Notes: generated by a model not told the origin, from the letters alone. A DNA stretch of 64,000 bases from Flavobacterium sp. CECT 9288 (GCF_918731615.1 NZ_OU957226.1:186001-250000), one strand, 5' to 3'. Counted from the first letter of the stretch, positions 44,546 to 54,729 are shown. Program-made: numbers and translations.

Positions 44546-45658
44546 TTAAAATAAATCTTTTACAATTAAAGCTGCTGTTTTTTCACTGGCACCACGACCA
44601 CCTAATTTCTTTTCAAGAAGTATGTATTTTTCTAAAATAGTATTGCGTTTTTCGGTTTTCAAGATTTTGTACAACTCTTCTTTGATGCGTTTGGAATTGC
44701 ATTCATCTTGAATTAGTTCTGTAACTACCTCTTCGTCCATAATGAGGTTGACTAATGAAATGTATTTTAATGTAATGATTCTTTTTGCAATTTGATAAGA
44801 TATCCAATTGCCTTTGTAGCATACTACTTCCGGTACTTTAAATAAAGCCGTTTCAAGCGTAGCTGTTCCTGATGTTACTAAAGCAGCTGTAGCATTTTGT
44901 AATAAATCATAGGTTTTATTTGCTACAAACTGGATGTTACTTTGTGTTATAAATGGGGTATAAAAAGAGAATTCCTGACTAGGAGCCCCAGCAATTACAA
45001 ATTGATATTCAGGAAAATCATTAGAAACACTGAGCATGATTTGCAGCATTTTTGTAATTTCTTGTTTTCTACTTCCAGGAAGAATTGCTATGATTGGTTT
45101 GTCACTCAGATTGTTTTCTTTTCTAAAATCAATTTCACTAACATTCGATTTGTTTTGAATGGCATCTATCAAGGGGTGTCCCACAAAGTCAACTAGATAT
45201 TGGTGTTTTTCTTCGTAGAACTTTTTCTCAAAAGGTAATATAACATACATCTTATCTATGTCTCTTTTGATATCGGTAATTCTGCTTTCTTTCCAAGCCC
45301 ATATTTGAGGAGAAATATAGTAATGTGTTTTGATTCCTAGTTTTTTGGCCCACTTTGCAATTCGGAGATTAAATCCAGGGTAGTCTATAAAAATCAACAC
45401 ATCAGGTTGGAAGTTCTGAATGTCCTTTTTACAAATGGTAATGTTGTTTAAAATCGTTTTTAAATTGAATACAACCTCAATAAAACCCATAAAGGCAAGA
45501 TCGCGATAGTGCTTTACTAAGGTACCGCCTACGTTCTCCATTAAATCACCTCCCCAAAAACGAATCTCTGCATGTGGATCTTTTTTGAGAAGCTCTTTCA
45601 TTAAGTTAGAGCCGTGTAAATCTCCAGAGGCTTCACCTGCAATTATGTAATATTTCAT
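44546..45658 (-). CDS. lpxB: Lipid-A-disaccharide synthase
   Basis: The 370-residue GT19 glycosyltransferase starts with MKYYIIAGEASGDLHGSNLM and has IDYPGFNLRIAKWAKKLGIKTHYYISPQIWAWKESR around 90-125, LPFEKKFYE, and ILPGSRKQEI near 190, all LpxB hallmarks. It joins UDP-diacylglucosamine and lipid X to form the lipid A disaccharide. Length is normal. It follows the small membrane protein by 37 bases and precedes the NlpC/P60 gene. Confidence 0.95.
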   Translation of the reverse strand: MKYYIIAGEASGDLHGSNLMKELLKKDPHAEIRFWGGDLMENVGGTLVKHYRDLAFMGFIEVVFNLKTILNNITICKKDIQNFQPDVLIFIDYPGFNLRIAKWAKKLGIKTHYYISPQIWAWKESRITDIKRDIDKMYVILPFEKKFYEEKHQYLVDFVGHPLIDAIQNKSNVSEIDFRKENNLSDKPIIAILPGSRKQEITKMLQIMLSVSNDFPEYQFVIAGAPSQEFSFYTPFITQSNIQFVANKTYDLLQNATAALVTSGTATLETALFKVPEVVCYKGNWISYQIAKRIITLKYISLVNLIMDEEVVTELIQDECNSKRIKEELYKILKTEKRNTILEKYILLEKKLGGRGASEKTAALIVKDLF

Positions 45659-45695
45659 GGTTGTAAAATCTAAATTTAAAAAATGAATTCTGTTT

Positions 45696-45968
45696 TTATA
45701 TTACTAAGGTTAAAATGGCTAAAGCAATAACTGAAAACACAATTCCCTGCGCGATTTTTTCTCTGTTTAATTTTAGAGCTACCCCAAATGCTCCCAGCGT
45801 TAAAACACAGCCTAATGTGATTATTTTTCCAAGATTCCCTTGAGATTGTAAGATTTGAATGCCCGCAATAAAATGGTAATCTGTAAAAAAATACATAAAA
45901 ATAAAACTGCCTAAACCTGTAGTCAAAAGGCCTATTATAAATCCTATGAGTATATCTTTATTCTTCAT
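45696..45968 (-). CDS. Small three-helix membrane protein overlapping surE
   Basis: The start chosen is the ATG at 45968 (MKNKDILIGF), giving 90 residues; the earlier frame runs inside surE. Three hydrophobic segments are visible (about 6-25, 43-60 and 70-89). Its start lies within the end of surE (stop 45958), an 11-base overlap that suggests coupled translation. The function is unknown to me. Confidence 0.75.
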   Translation of the reverse strand: MKNKDILIGFIIGLLTTGLGSFIFMYFFTDYHFIAGIQILQSQGNLGKIITLGCVLTLGAFGVALKLNREKIAQGIVFSVIALAILTLVI

Positions 45969-46740
45969 TCCATGAAAAGGTGTTAAGTTGTTGAATGGCA
46001 TGATATGCTGTTAAGTCAAATTGTACTGGTACTACGGATATGTAACCGTTTTTTAGTGCCCACTCATCAGTGTCTTCTCCATGATCTTGATTTACAAATT
46101 CTCCAGCTAACCAGTAATAATCTCGGCCTTGAGGTGTTTTGCGCTTGTCAAATTTTTCTACCCAAATGGCTTTTGCTTGTCGGCATACTCGTATTCCTTT
46201 TATGTTTTCTTCTTGTAGTTTTGGGAAATTAACATTCAGTAATACACCTTCGGGTAATCCATTTTCAAGAACTTGTAGCGCAATCTTACGAATAAAGGTT
46301 TTGATGGCATCAAAATTTGCATTCCAATCATAATCCAAAAGTGAAAATCCTATAGCAGGTATTCCTTCAATTCCTGCCTCCATGGCAGCACTCATAGTGC
46401 CTGAGTAAATAACATTGATGGATGAATTTGAACCATGATTTACTCCAGAAACACAAAGATCCGGTTTTCTTTCTAAGATTTCATTAACGGCAAGTTTAAC
46501 ACAATCTACTGGAGTTCCAGAGCAACTGTATTCTAAAAAGGCGTCTGAATCTTTGGATATTTTATTTAGGTATAAGGTGCTGTTTATGGTAATGGCATGT
46601 CCCATAGCGCTTTGAGGCTTGTCGGGTGCTACAACAACAATTTCGCCAATTTCTTGCATTACAGCTATTAAAGCTCTCAATCCCGGTGCCGATATGCCAT
46701 CGTCATTAGTAATAAGTATCAGCGGCTTGTTTTTTTTCAT
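45958..46740 (-). CDS. surE: 5'/3'-nucleotidase SurE
   Basis: The 260-residue protein has the metal-binding N-terminus LILITNDDGISAPGLRAL and VVAPDKPQSAMGHAIT, VSGVNHGSNSSINVIYSGTMSAAMEA, and the C-terminal DEWALKNGYISVVPVQFDLT. It removes phosphate from nucleoside monophosphates and related compounds. Length is standard. It is first in the unit surE-small membrane protein-lpxB-NlpC/P60. Confidence 0.96.
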   Translation of the reverse strand: MKKNKPLILITNDDGISAPGLRALIAVMQEIGEIVVVAPDKPQSAMGHAITINSTLYLNKISKDSDAFLEYSCSGTPVDCVKLAVNEILERKPDLCVSGVNHGSNSSINVIYSGTMSAAMEAGIEGIPAIGFSLLDYDWNANFDAIKTFIRKIALQVLENGLPEGVLLNVNFPKLQEENIKGIRVCRQAKAIWVEKFDKRKTPQGRDYYWLAGEFVNQDHGEDTDEWALKNGYISVVPVQFDLTAYHAIQQLNTFSWNEE

Positions 46741-46782
46741 TTACTTAAAATTAAAAAAAAGAATATTTATTTAAATTAATAA

Positions 46783-46790
46783 CAAATGTA
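46783..46790 (-). promoter_or_regulatory. Candidate -7 element of surE
   Basis: TACATTTG on the minus strand matches TAnnTTTG exactly, 42 bases upstream of the surE ATG. No TTTG is seen at the expected -33 distance. Confidence 0.4.
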
Positions 46791-46969
46791 ATGACTGAAA
46801 CTGGTAAAAACTGAACTAAATGTAAAAATTTAATATCAATTGAACTTTCATTTCATTAGAATAAAACATTTTATATCTTTAACAAAAATTTATGGCATCA
46901 TGTCTTTATATGGCATGGTTTTTACCGTATCTTAGAATAAAAAAATTCATGAATACTATACTTCACTTT

Positions 46970-49126
46970 ATGAAAAGAAATTATAAAATATTAATTGTTG
47001 TCGCGTGTATTTCGATGGCTTTATTTGCATTTAATATCAAAAGCTCAAAAAGTAATGATCCTGAAAAAGATAAGTTACTACTAGAGTTATTGACTTTTGT
47101 TATTGAGAAAGGACATTACAGCCCTGCTACAATTGATGATAATTTTTCCAAGGGCATTTACAAGGATTACATTGTAGCATTAGATCCTTCAAAACGTTTT
47201 TTCTTGCAATCTGATATTGATGAGTTTTCAAAATTTGAACTGCAGTTAGACGATCAATTATTGAATAAAGATTTAAGTTTTTTTAATCTTACCTACGATC
47301 GTTTGATCAAAAGGATGAACGAGAGTACTAAAATTTACAAATCAGTGCTTAGTAAACCGTTTAATTATGAAACTGACGAGAGCTTCAATGTTGATTATGA
47401 GAAGGCACCTTATTCTAAAAATCTTACCGAATTAAATGATAAATGGAGAAAACAAATCAAGTTGTCAACTCTTTCCTCATTGGTTGACAAACAAAGGTTA
47501 GAAGAAGATAAAAAGAAAAATGACGATAAGTATGTGGTAAAATCTTTTGAAACATTAGAGAAAGAAACAAGAGATAGTTCTTTAAAATCTCTTGATGAGT
47601 ACTTCAGTTTTATAAAAGATTTAGATCGTAATGATTGGTTTTCAGTTTACATAAATGCAATCACAGGTCGTTTTGATCCTCATACGAATTATTTTGCTGC
47701 CGAAGAAAAAGAACGTTTTGATGTAAGTATAAGTGGTAAGTTAGAAGGTATTGGAGCAAGATTACAAAAGAAAAATGATCTTACTGAAATATCTGAACTT
47801 ATTTCTGGTGGGCCTGCTTGGAGAGGTAAACAACTAGAATCGGGTGATTTAATTATGAAAGTTGCTCAAGGTGATGCAGAGGCTGTCGATGTTGTAGGAA
47901 TGCGTCTTGATGATGTGGTTAAAAAAATTAAAGGACCAAAAGGTTCTGAAGTACGTCTTACCATTAAAAAAGTGGATGGAACTATTAAAATTGTTTCTAT
48001 AATTCGTGATATAGTTGAAATTGAAGAAACATACGCTAAGTCAAGTGTGGTTGAGAAAAATGGATTGAAATATGGGGTTATTTATTTGCCGAAATTTTAT
48101 ATCGATTTTGAAAATCCAGAGGGTAGAGATGCAGGTAAAGATATTGCTCTTGAAGTTGACCGTTTGAAAAATGCAGGTGTTAGCGGAATCGTATTAGATG
48201 TTAGAGATGATGGAGGAGGTTCTTTGTCTACTGTTGTTGATATTGCAGGATTGTTTATTGAGCAAGGTCCTATAGTTCAAATTAAATCGGCTGGACGTAA
48301 AAAAGAAGTTTTGTATGATAAGGATCCAAAAATTGAATGGGATGGACCACTTGTAATTATGGTAAATAGCTTCTCGGCCTCGGCTTCTGAAATTCTTGCA
48401 GCTGCAATTCAAGATTACAAACGCGGAATTGTAATAGGAAGTAAACAAACGTATGGTAAAGGTACTGTTCAAAATGTGTATGACTTGAATACACTTGTAC
48501 GTAATAGTGCAGTGGGAGATTTAGGGGCTATTAAAACCACTACTCAGAAATTTTATAGAATTAATGGAGGATCTACACAACTAGAAGGTGTACACAGTGA
48601 TATTGTAATGCCAGATCGCTATTCTTATTTAAAAATGGGTGAAAGGGATATTGACAACGCAATGCCTTGGGATAAAATTGATCAAACTAGCTATCAATTA
48701 TGGAATGATAATTCTAATTTTGCCCAAGTAATAATGAATAGTAAAAATAGAATTACTCAGAACCCACAATTTCAATTGATTGAAGATAATGCAAAATGGA
48801 TTGATGGACGCAGTGAGGAAAATATTTACAGTTTAAATATTACTAAATTTAAAATTGCTCAAACTCAAATTGAAGAAAAAGCAAAAAAGTATAAATCAAT
48901 TGTTGATTATAAGAATGATTTAAGATTCAGTTCTTTGCCACACGAAGTTGAGGCTATGAATCAAGATAGTTCTTTGAAAGAAAAAAGAGAAAGATGGCAT
49001 GAAGCATTGTCTAAAGATATCTATGTAGAAGAAGCATTAAATGTATTAGATGATTTACAGTCTAAAGCTTTTACAAACAAAGTATTACCGGTTAAGGTAA
49101 AAAAAGACAAGCTTGTAAAGTCATAA
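46970..49126 (+). CDS. prc: Tail-specific carboxy-terminal protease (S41)
   Basis: The start chosen is the ATG at 46970 (MKRNYKILIVVACISMALFAF), which opens directly with a positively charged signal region; ATGs at 46892 and 46949 are in frame but leave an odd N-terminus. The roughly 718-residue protein has an N-terminal helical region, a PDZ domain (about 235-325, with GARLQKK and GKQLESGDLIMKVAQGD) and the S41 core. Catalytic Ser lies in NSFSASASEIL and Lys in GSKQTYGKGTVQN. A C-terminal DUF3340-like part follows. Prc trims C-termini of envelope proteins and processes peptidoglycan enzymes. Confidence 0.9.
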   Translation: MKRNYKILIVVACISMALFAFNIKSSKSNDPEKDKLLLELLTFVIEKGHYSPATIDDNFSKGIYKDYIVALDPSKRFFLQSDIDEFSKFELQLDDQLLNKDLSFFNLTYDRLIKRMNESTKIYKSVLSKPFNYETDESFNVDYEKAPYSKNLTELNDKWRKQIKLSTLSSLVDKQRLEEDKKKNDDKYVVKSFETLEKETRDSSLKSLDEYFSFIKDLDRNDWFSVYINAITGRFDPHTNYFAAEEKERFDVSISGKLEGIGARLQKKNDLTEISELISGGPAWRGKQLESGDLIMKVAQGDAEAVDVVGMRLDDVVKKIKGPKGSEVRLTIKKVDGTIKIVSIIRDIVEIEETYAKSSVVEKNGLKYGVIYLPKFYIDFENPEGRDAGKDIALEVDRLKNAGVSGIVLDVRDDGGGSLSTVVDIAGLFIEQGPIVQIKSAGRKKEVLYDKDPKIEWDGPLVIMVNSFSASASEILAAAIQDYKRGIVIGSKQTYGKGTVQNVYDLNTLVRNSAVGDLGAIKTTTQKFYRINGGSTQLEGVHSDIVMPDRYSYLKMGERDIDNAMPWDKIDQTSYQLWNDNSNFAQVIMNSKNRITQNPQFQLIEDNAKWIDGRSEENIYSLNITKFKIAQTQIEEKAKKYKSIVDYKNDLRFSSLPHEVEAMNQDSSLKEKRERWHEALSKDIYVEEALNVLDDLQSKAFTNKVLPVKVKKDKLVKS

Positions 49127-49144
49127 TTTTATAACAACCCTACT

Positions 49145-49177
49145 AAAACGCTCAAAAGTAATTTTGAGCGTTTTTTT
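49145..49177 (+). terminator. Terminator after the tail-specific protease
   Basis: Stem AAAACGCTCAAAA / TTTTGAGCGTTTT with a 4-base loop is followed by further Ts, 18 bases after the stop codon. Confidence 0.85.
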
Positions 49178-49241
49178 ATGCTCTCTTTTTAATATTTCCC
49201 TATCTTTATTTTAATTAGTTTTTTAACGTTATCTAAGTTGT

Positions 49242-50099
49242 ATGAGGTTTAATAGCAGTAGAATAGTAGTAGGGTGTTTTGTGATTATTACAACACTTTC
49301 TTCTTGTAAAAAAGAGATGTCAAATACTCAAAATGGTTTTGTACCCATTGCAAATGAAGAGAGTGAATACGAAAAGAGGAGTAAGTCTGAGGATGTAAAT
49401 CAAACAGAATTACGTTATACAACAAATGATTTGTTGCCAATATCAACAACAAATACAATTGTAAAGCACAATTATTATTCTCTTTCTTATAATGAAATTT
49501 ATGAACAAGCAGAGTGGGTGGCTTATGAATTAAAGAAAGATTACATAAAGAACAATAACTTTAAACGCCCCTATTTTATTGAGGATGCTAAGGTTAAAAC
49601 AGGTTCTGCTGATTGGAGGAATTACAAGAATTCTAATTATGATAAAGGGCATCTGTGTCCAGCAGGAGACATGGAATTTTCAATGTCAGCGTACAATGAT
49701 ACTTTTTTAACCTCAAATATAGCTCCTCAGGATAAGAAATTCAATAACGGTATTTGGAATAGATTAGAGCAAAAAGTTAGGTATTGGGCAGTGAAAGAGA
49801 ATGGTGTGTATGTAGTGACAGGAGGTGTTTTGAACAATTCCTTAAAAACTATTGGAAAAGAAAAGGTCGCTGTGCCTCAATATTTTTATAAAATATTAAT
49901 GAATCGCTCTGGAAATAGAGTGAAAATGATTGGTTTTTTAATGCCTAATCAACCAAGTGATGAACCATTATACAAATTTGTAGTCTCTGTAGATGCAATA
50001 GAAAAACTCACGGGAATTAACTTCTTCCCTCAATTAGAGGATCGTTTAGAAAATCAATTAGAAGCTAACAAGGATTATAAAGATTGGAGTTTTAACTAA
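49242..50099 (+). CDS. DNA/RNA non-specific endonuclease, lipoprotein
   Basis: The 285-residue protein has a lipoprotein signal (VIITTLSSC, Cys at about 22), an acidic/basic linker, and a NUC1/NucA-type endonuclease domain (about 80-280). The catalytic motif is DKGHLCPAGDM (a DRGH variant), followed by SNIAPQDKKFNNGIWNRLE, where the Asn contacts the metal. It is probably attached to an outer or periplasmic face and digests DNA and RNA for nutrient use or defence. It is encoded alone; directly after its stop codon starts the CTA tract. Confidence 0.92.
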   Translation: MRFNSSRIVVGCFVIITTLSSCKKEMSNTQNGFVPIANEESEYEKRSKSEDVNQTELRYTTNDLLPISTTNTIVKHNYYSLSYNEIYEQAEWVAYELKKDYIKNNNFKRPYFIEDAKVKTGSADWRNYKNSNYDKGHLCPAGDMEFSMSAYNDTFLTSNIAPQDKKFNNGIWNRLEQKVRYWAVKENGVYVVTGGVLNNSLKTIGKEKVAVPQYFYKILMNRSGNRVKMIGFLMPNQPSDEPLYKFVVSVDAIEKLTGINFFPQLEDRLENQLEANKDYKDWSFN

Positions 50100-50101
50100 A
50101 T

Positions 50102-50172
<71 letters not shown>

Positions 50173-50213
50173 TCGATAAGGATTAAGCTAATAGTTTTAA
50201 ACTTATGCAACAA

Positions 50214-51449
50214 TTACCATTCATTCACTTTATTCGCATCCATTTTGATGAAAATAAACAGTAGTATTGTAAAGCCCCATAGCCCTGATCCTCCGTAGGA
50301 GAAAAAAGGTAATGGTACACCAATTGTTGGGAATATTCCAGATACCATAGCAATGTTTACAAAGAAGTGGGTAAACAAAATACCCGCTACGCAATACCCA
50401 TAAACCCTACTAAACTTGGTTTTTTGCCTTTCGGCTAAATATATAATTCTAAGAAACAATCCTGCAAATAGCGCTATTACTACTAGTGATCCTGCAAATC
50501 CCCATTCTTCGCCAACTGTTGTGAAAATATAATCGGTATGTTGTTCTGGTACAAAGCCACCTTTTGTTTGTGTGCCTTCTAGAAAACCTTTTCCCAGCCA
50601 ACCACCAGAACCTATTGCTATTTCTGATTGATTGGTATTATAACCTGGTCCTTTTAAATCTACTGCTTTCCCTAGTAGAATATTAAAACGATCCCTGTGA
50701 TGCTGTTTAAAGACATTATTGAAAATATAATCAACAGAAAATACAAAACCAGTTATCAGTACAAACAAGATACTACTTAGTACTACGTTTCTATCTGCTA
50801 ATCTTGATCTATAATGAACTAAAACAATAACAAGTAAAGCTGCCAAAACAACGTAAATAGGCTCAATTACTAATGTGAGTACAAATAATAGAATGGTTAT
50901 GAAACCCGTCCAAACATACCAGGATGGCAAGCCTTCTCTATACAACACGATAATAAAAATGCTATATATTAAAGCACTTCCAGGATCTGGTTGCGGAAGT
51001 ATAAGAAGAACAGGTAAAAATATTATAGCTAGTGCTTGAATTTGTCTATTTGGATCTTTTAAATTGATTTGAGAATCACTTAAAAACTTTGCTAATGCTA
51101 GTGAGGTTGCTGCTTTTGCAAACTCCGAGGGTTGAATTGTAAAACTTCCTATTGCATACCAACACCTTTGCCCAGCTATGGTTTTCCCAAATAAAAATAG
51201 ACCCGCTAAAGATATAAGTGCTACTACAAAAATGATACTAGCATATTTTTCATAAAACTTACCATCTACAGATACAACAATAAAGATTAATGGGATGGTA
51301 AATAGTATGAAGATTAATTGTTTCTCATAAGTGTCTTCCATAGACGATAATGAGGAAGAATAAATATTCAACCAACCTAATAGTACTAGCACCGTATAAA
51401 TAATGATGCTGATCCAGTCAATATTATTTGTTATACTTTGGTTTTTCAT
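50214..51449 (-). CDS. rodA: Rod-shape-determining SEDS protein RodA
   Basis: The 411-residue protein has about ten membrane segments and SEDS signatures: GQRCWYAIGSFTIQPSEFAKAATSLALAKFL around 93-125, LLILPQPDPGSALIY, TDYIFTTVGEEWGFAGS and GVPLPFFSYGGSGLW. RodA polymerises glycan strands with its partner PBP2. Its start overlaps the mrdA end by 26 bases. It closes the elongasome operon. Confidence 0.95.
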   Translation of the reverse strand: MKNQSITNNIDWISIIIYTVLVLLGWLNIYSSSLSSMEDTYEKQLIFILFTIPLIFIVVSVDGKFYEKYASIIFVVALISLAGLFLFGKTIAGQRCWYAIGSFTIQPSEFAKAATSLALAKFLSDSQINLKDPNRQIQALAIIFLPVLLILPQPDPGSALIYSIFIIVLYREGLPSWYVWTGFITILLFVLTLVIEPIYVVLAALLVIVLVHYRSRLADRNVVLSSILFVLITGFVFSVDYIFNNVFKQHHRDRFNILLGKAVDLKGPGYNTNQSEIAIGSGGWLGKGFLEGTQTKGGFVPEQHTDYIFTTVGEEWGFAGSLVVIALFAGLFLRIIYLAERQKTKFSRVYGYCVAGILFTHFFVNIAMVSGIFPTIGVPLPFFSYGGSGLWGFTILLFIFIKMDANKVNEW

Positions 51450-53409
51450 TAGATTGGGAAGCTAGTTTTTTTTCTTTAATGGTATCAGTAGTCAACGGAA
51501 CTTTTTTAGGTGTTCCTGTTTTTAATTTTTGTAACGAATCTGCTATTTTTAATTGCAGTTTAACGGTTTCCGAAAGTCCACCTAATTTGGCGTAACGACC
51601 TTGTAAACTCGTTGCTAGAATTCTTTTTTCAAGATCTACACGGGTGATTTTATGCCTAAGGTATTTTTCAATCATCAAACTCGCAATCGGACCTGCAATT
51701 GTAGCTCCATAACCTCCATTTTCTACCATTACTGCTATGGCAATTTTAGGGTTATTCATTGGGGCAAATGCTACAAATATCGAATGATCTTCCATTTTTA
51801 CTCGAACACCACCAATTTTTGTAAAATTTTCGGCTGTACCAGTTTTTCCACATATTTCAATTCCCTCTACTCGAAGTCCTCTTGCTGTACCTAGGTTGTA
51901 CACGTCAAATAAACCGCTTATGATAGGTTTGAAAAACTTTTTATCAATTGTTGTGGTATGTTTAGTAGTGAACTTACTTTCAATTGGGATACCTTCTATT
52001 TTCTTTATGATGTGAGGCGTATAATAATATCCTTCATTAGCTACTGTAGCCATCATGTTTGCTAGTTGAATAGGTGTCATCAATACTTCTCCTTGTCCAA
52101 TAGCGTTAGATACAATAGCAGTGCTTCTCCAGCCACCATTAGGGTACATGCGTTTGTATGTTTTTGAAGTTGGGACTAGTCCTCTTTTGCCAATAGGTAA
52201 ATCATAACCCATAAATTGGCCTAAACCAAAACTTTTAAGGTGATTACTCCAAACATCAACGGCATAGGCAGGTTTAGCATACTTATTGATGGTTTTCATA
52301 TAAGCAGTTGCAAAATAAGAGTTGCAAGACTCAAATATACCTCTATGCAATTGAAGCGCGCCTCCATGACAGTGGCAACCCATAAATCTACCTCTAGCAT
52401 AGCTAAAACCTCGATTACAAAATACGGTTGTGTTATAATCAATTACACCTTCTTGTAACGCAACAAGACCCGTTAAAATTTTGAATGGTGAACCAGGGGG
52501 GTATTCAGCTAGTAAACCACGATCGTATAATGGTTTAGCAATAGAGTCACGGTATAATTGTGTGTAATTTTTTGAGCGTTGTCTGCCTACAAGAATTCCA
52601 GGATCGTAGGATGGAGCTGTTACAAGTGCTAAGATTTCACCAGATTTTGGTTCAATGGCAACAATTCCACCTCTTTTATTAATCATCAGTTCTTCGCCAT
52701 ATTTTTGGATTTCGGCATCAATGGTAAGGTTAATGTCTTGCCCTTGAACGGCTATGGTGTCATACTTACCTGATTTGTAGGATCCTATTTCACGGTTGTG
52801 TTTGTCTTTTTGAAGGTATTTTACACCTTTAATACCGCGTAATAAATTTTCATAACTTTGTTCTACACCTTGTTTTCCAATTAAATCTCCACTGTTGTAA
52901 TACGGATTTTTTTCAATTAGTTTTTCATTTACTTGTGTTATAAAACCAAAAATATTGGCGCCAAAATTCACTTCATAATCTCGAAGAGAACGTTTTTGGA
53001 AATAAAAACCCTCGTATTTTCGAATCTTTTCCTGAAAAGCGGCAAACTCATTTTTATTTAATTGCGATAAAAAAACAGAAGGCAACCTAGGACTGTAAAC
53101 AGTTGCTTTTTCAATTTTTTTTATAAAATCCTCTTTTGTAATATTAAGTAGTTGGCAAAACTCTAGCGTATCTGTGTTTTTGACCTCTCTAGGAATAACC
53201 ATAATATCATAAGATGCTTGGTTAGCCACAAGTAATTTACCGTTACGATCATAAATATATCCGCGTTCAGGATACTCGTATTTTTTTTTAATAGCGTTGT
53301 TCTCTGATTTTAATTTTAAGGTTTCATCAACTACTTGCAAATAAAAAATCCTTACAACCAATAATAGTGTAGCTATGGTTATTAAGGCAGGCAATAATGC
53401 TTTTCTCAT
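51424..53409 (-). CDS. mrdA: Penicillin-binding protein 2 (peptidoglycan transpeptidase)
   Basis: The 661-residue protein has a membrane anchor at the N-terminus, a pedestal region (RGYIYDRNGKLLVANQASYDI around 53-73), and the transpeptidase domain from about 240. Active-site motifs can be read: PPGSPFKI (SxxK), a SNAIGQGE stretch in the SxN region, and GKTGTAENF (KTG). It is PBP2, the RodA partner for cell-wall elongation. The tail ends with a basic low-complexity stretch (KEKKLASQSNEKPKYNK). Stop and start overlap neighbours, as expected in this operon. Confidence 0.95.
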   Translation of the reverse strand: MRKALLPALITIATLLLVVRIFYLQVVDETLKLKSENNAIKKKYEYPERGYIYDRNGKLLVANQASYDIMVIPREVKNTDTLEFCQLLNITKEDFIKKIEKATVYSPRLPSVFLSQLNKNEFAAFQEKIRKYEGFYFQKRSLRDYEVNFGANIFGFITQVNEKLIEKNPYYNSGDLIGKQGVEQSYENLLRGIKGVKYLQKDKHNREIGSYKSGKYDTIAVQGQDINLTIDAEIQKYGEELMINKRGGIVAIEPKSGEILALVTAPSYDPGILVGRQRSKNYTQLYRDSIAKPLYDRGLLAEYPPGSPFKILTGLVALQEGVIDYNTTVFCNRGFSYARGRFMGCHCHGGALQLHRGIFESCNSYFATAYMKTINKYAKPAYAVDVWSNHLKSFGLGQFMGYDLPIGKRGLVPTSKTYKRMYPNGGWRSTAIVSNAIGQGEVLMTPIQLANMMATVANEGYYYTPHIIKKIEGIPIESKFTTKHTTTIDKKFFKPIISGLFDVYNLGTARGLRVEGIEICGKTGTAENFTKIGGVRVKMEDHSIFVAFAPMNNPKIAIAVMVENGGYGATIAGPIASLMIEKYLRHKITRVDLEKRILATSLQGRYAKLGGLSETVKLQLKIADSLQKLKTGTPKKVPLTTDTIKEKKLASQSNEKPKYNK

Positions 53410-53912
53410 CTTTTATTAGGCTTGATTAAATAGATAATTATGATGCAGATAATTATGGTAAAGGTAGTGCTTAATAGCACCGTTAAGAGTGTGTCAACTA
53501 TAAAACTTAATTGAAAAGCTTCTAATAAAAACAAGGTAAAATGATGAATCACAACCGATAGTAAGATAAATGTAAATCGTTGTGGGGTAAGTACCTCATT
53601 TAATTTTATGGTTTGGTATTCATAACTTAAACCAAATGCAAATTTAAAAAGAGTAGGTCGTAAGTAAGCCAGTATAATGCATGCTGTTGCATGTGTTCCT
53701 CCAGAATTACTAAAAAGATCCATTATGATACCCAATAAAAAACTTGATGCCAGCAAGGCAGATTTGTTTCCATTTACAGGATACAAAATGATAAACAATA
53801 TGTAAGGAAACGGACTAACATAGTCCAGTAAGTTCATATTGTTGAAAACAACTATCTGAAGTGCTAATAAAAGAATAAATCGAAGAATATTGACTAACAA
53901 GGTGCTATTCAT
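53406..53912 (-). CDS. mreD: Rod-shape-determining protein MreD
   Basis: The 168-residue integral membrane protein has about five hydrophobic segments. The sequence is weakly conserved, but FILYPVNGNKSALLASSFLLGIIMDLFSNSGGTHATACIILAYLRP is typical of MreD. Position between mreC (8-base overlap) and mrdA (4-base overlap) makes it firm. Confidence 0.9.
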   Translation of the reverse strand: MNSTLLVNILRFILLLALQIVVFNNMNLLDYVSPFPYILFIILYPVNGNKSALLASSFLLGIIMDLFSNSGGTHATACIILAYLRPTLFKFAFGLSYEYQTIKLNEVLTPQRFTFILLSVVIHHFTLFLLEAFQLSFIVDTLLTVLLSTTFTIIICIIIIYLIKPNKR

Positions 53913-54729
53913 CTTTGCCTTTTTTTTCTAAATTAGTAATCTCTTCTTTGTCCTTACTTTTAATAATATATACATGACCCAGATTAGTCATATCATTAAA
54001 TAACTTTACGTCAAGTGTATAAAAGTTAGTTTGGGTGTCTCTATAAATTTTTGAAATAGTACCAATATTTATATTCTCAGGAAAAATCACAGACTGACCA
54101 CCTGTAACAATAGTGTCGCCAATTTTAATCATGGCAAGTCTTGGCAAATCTGTCAATTGTACAAATCCAGTACTTTTTCCGTTCCAGTTTAATGATCCAA
54201 AGTGGTTTGACTTCTTAATCTTAGCATTAATTTGCGATCGTTTATTCAAGATAGATATTACGGTCGCATAATTTTTTGAGGTGTTTTCTACAATTCCTAC
54301 AATCCCTAAGCTGTTGATCACGCCCATGTCAGGTTTTACTCCATCCAGCTCGCCAGAATTTATAGTGAGGTAGTTTTCATAAACGTTATAGGAGTTGTGA
54401 ATAACTTTAGAAACTAATATGTCACTAGGTTTTACGCCTTTTAAACTGTCCGTTAATTTTACGCTAGCGGTATCTTTTTTATTAAAGAGTAAGCTTTTAA
54501 GGGTTGCGTTTTCTTGTGCCAATGCGTCATTTTGAGCTTTTAAATTCAAATATTCATTGACATTGTTTATTTTTTCATAAACGCCACCACTCAAAAAATT
54601 AGCGGAACTTATTATTTTACTTCTATGAAAAGAGTGTGATTGAATAGTCAAGGAAAGTGATATACCCAAAAGCAGCAAAAACAGCAATCGGTTGCTGTTT
54701 TTAAAAATAAAATTAAAAATTTGCTGCAT
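53905..54729 (-). CDS. mreC: Rod-shape-determining protein MreC
   Basis: The 274-residue protein has a single N-terminal membrane segment (about 13-30), a coiled coil (NEYLNLKAQNDALAQENATLKSLLF, about 58-85) and the MreC beta-domain with INSLGIVGIVENTSKNYATVISILN and GDTIVTGGQSVIFPENINIGTI. MreC organises PBP2 and RodA in the periplasm. It lies 101 bases after mreB, a gap that holds a hairpin. Confidence 0.94.
   Translation of the reverse strand: MQQIFNFIFKNSNRLLFLLLLGISLSLTIQSHSFHRSKIISSANFLSGGVYEKINNVNEYLNLKAQNDALAQENATLKSLLFNKKDTASVKLTDSLKGVKPSDILVSKVIHNSYNVYENYLTINSGELDGVKPDMGVINSLGIVGIVENTSKNYATVISILNKRSQINAKIKKSNHFGSLNWNGKSTGFVQLTDLPRLAMIKIGDTIVTGGQSVIFPENINIGTISKIYRDTQTNFYTLDVKLFNDMTNLGHVYIIKSKDKEEITNLEKKGKDE

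Noticed and set aside
46892..46969. Upstream start codons for the tail-specific protease
   Set aside because: The added residues (MASCLYMAWFLPYL) look like read-through of the leader, and they lie before a better charged signal region at 46970.
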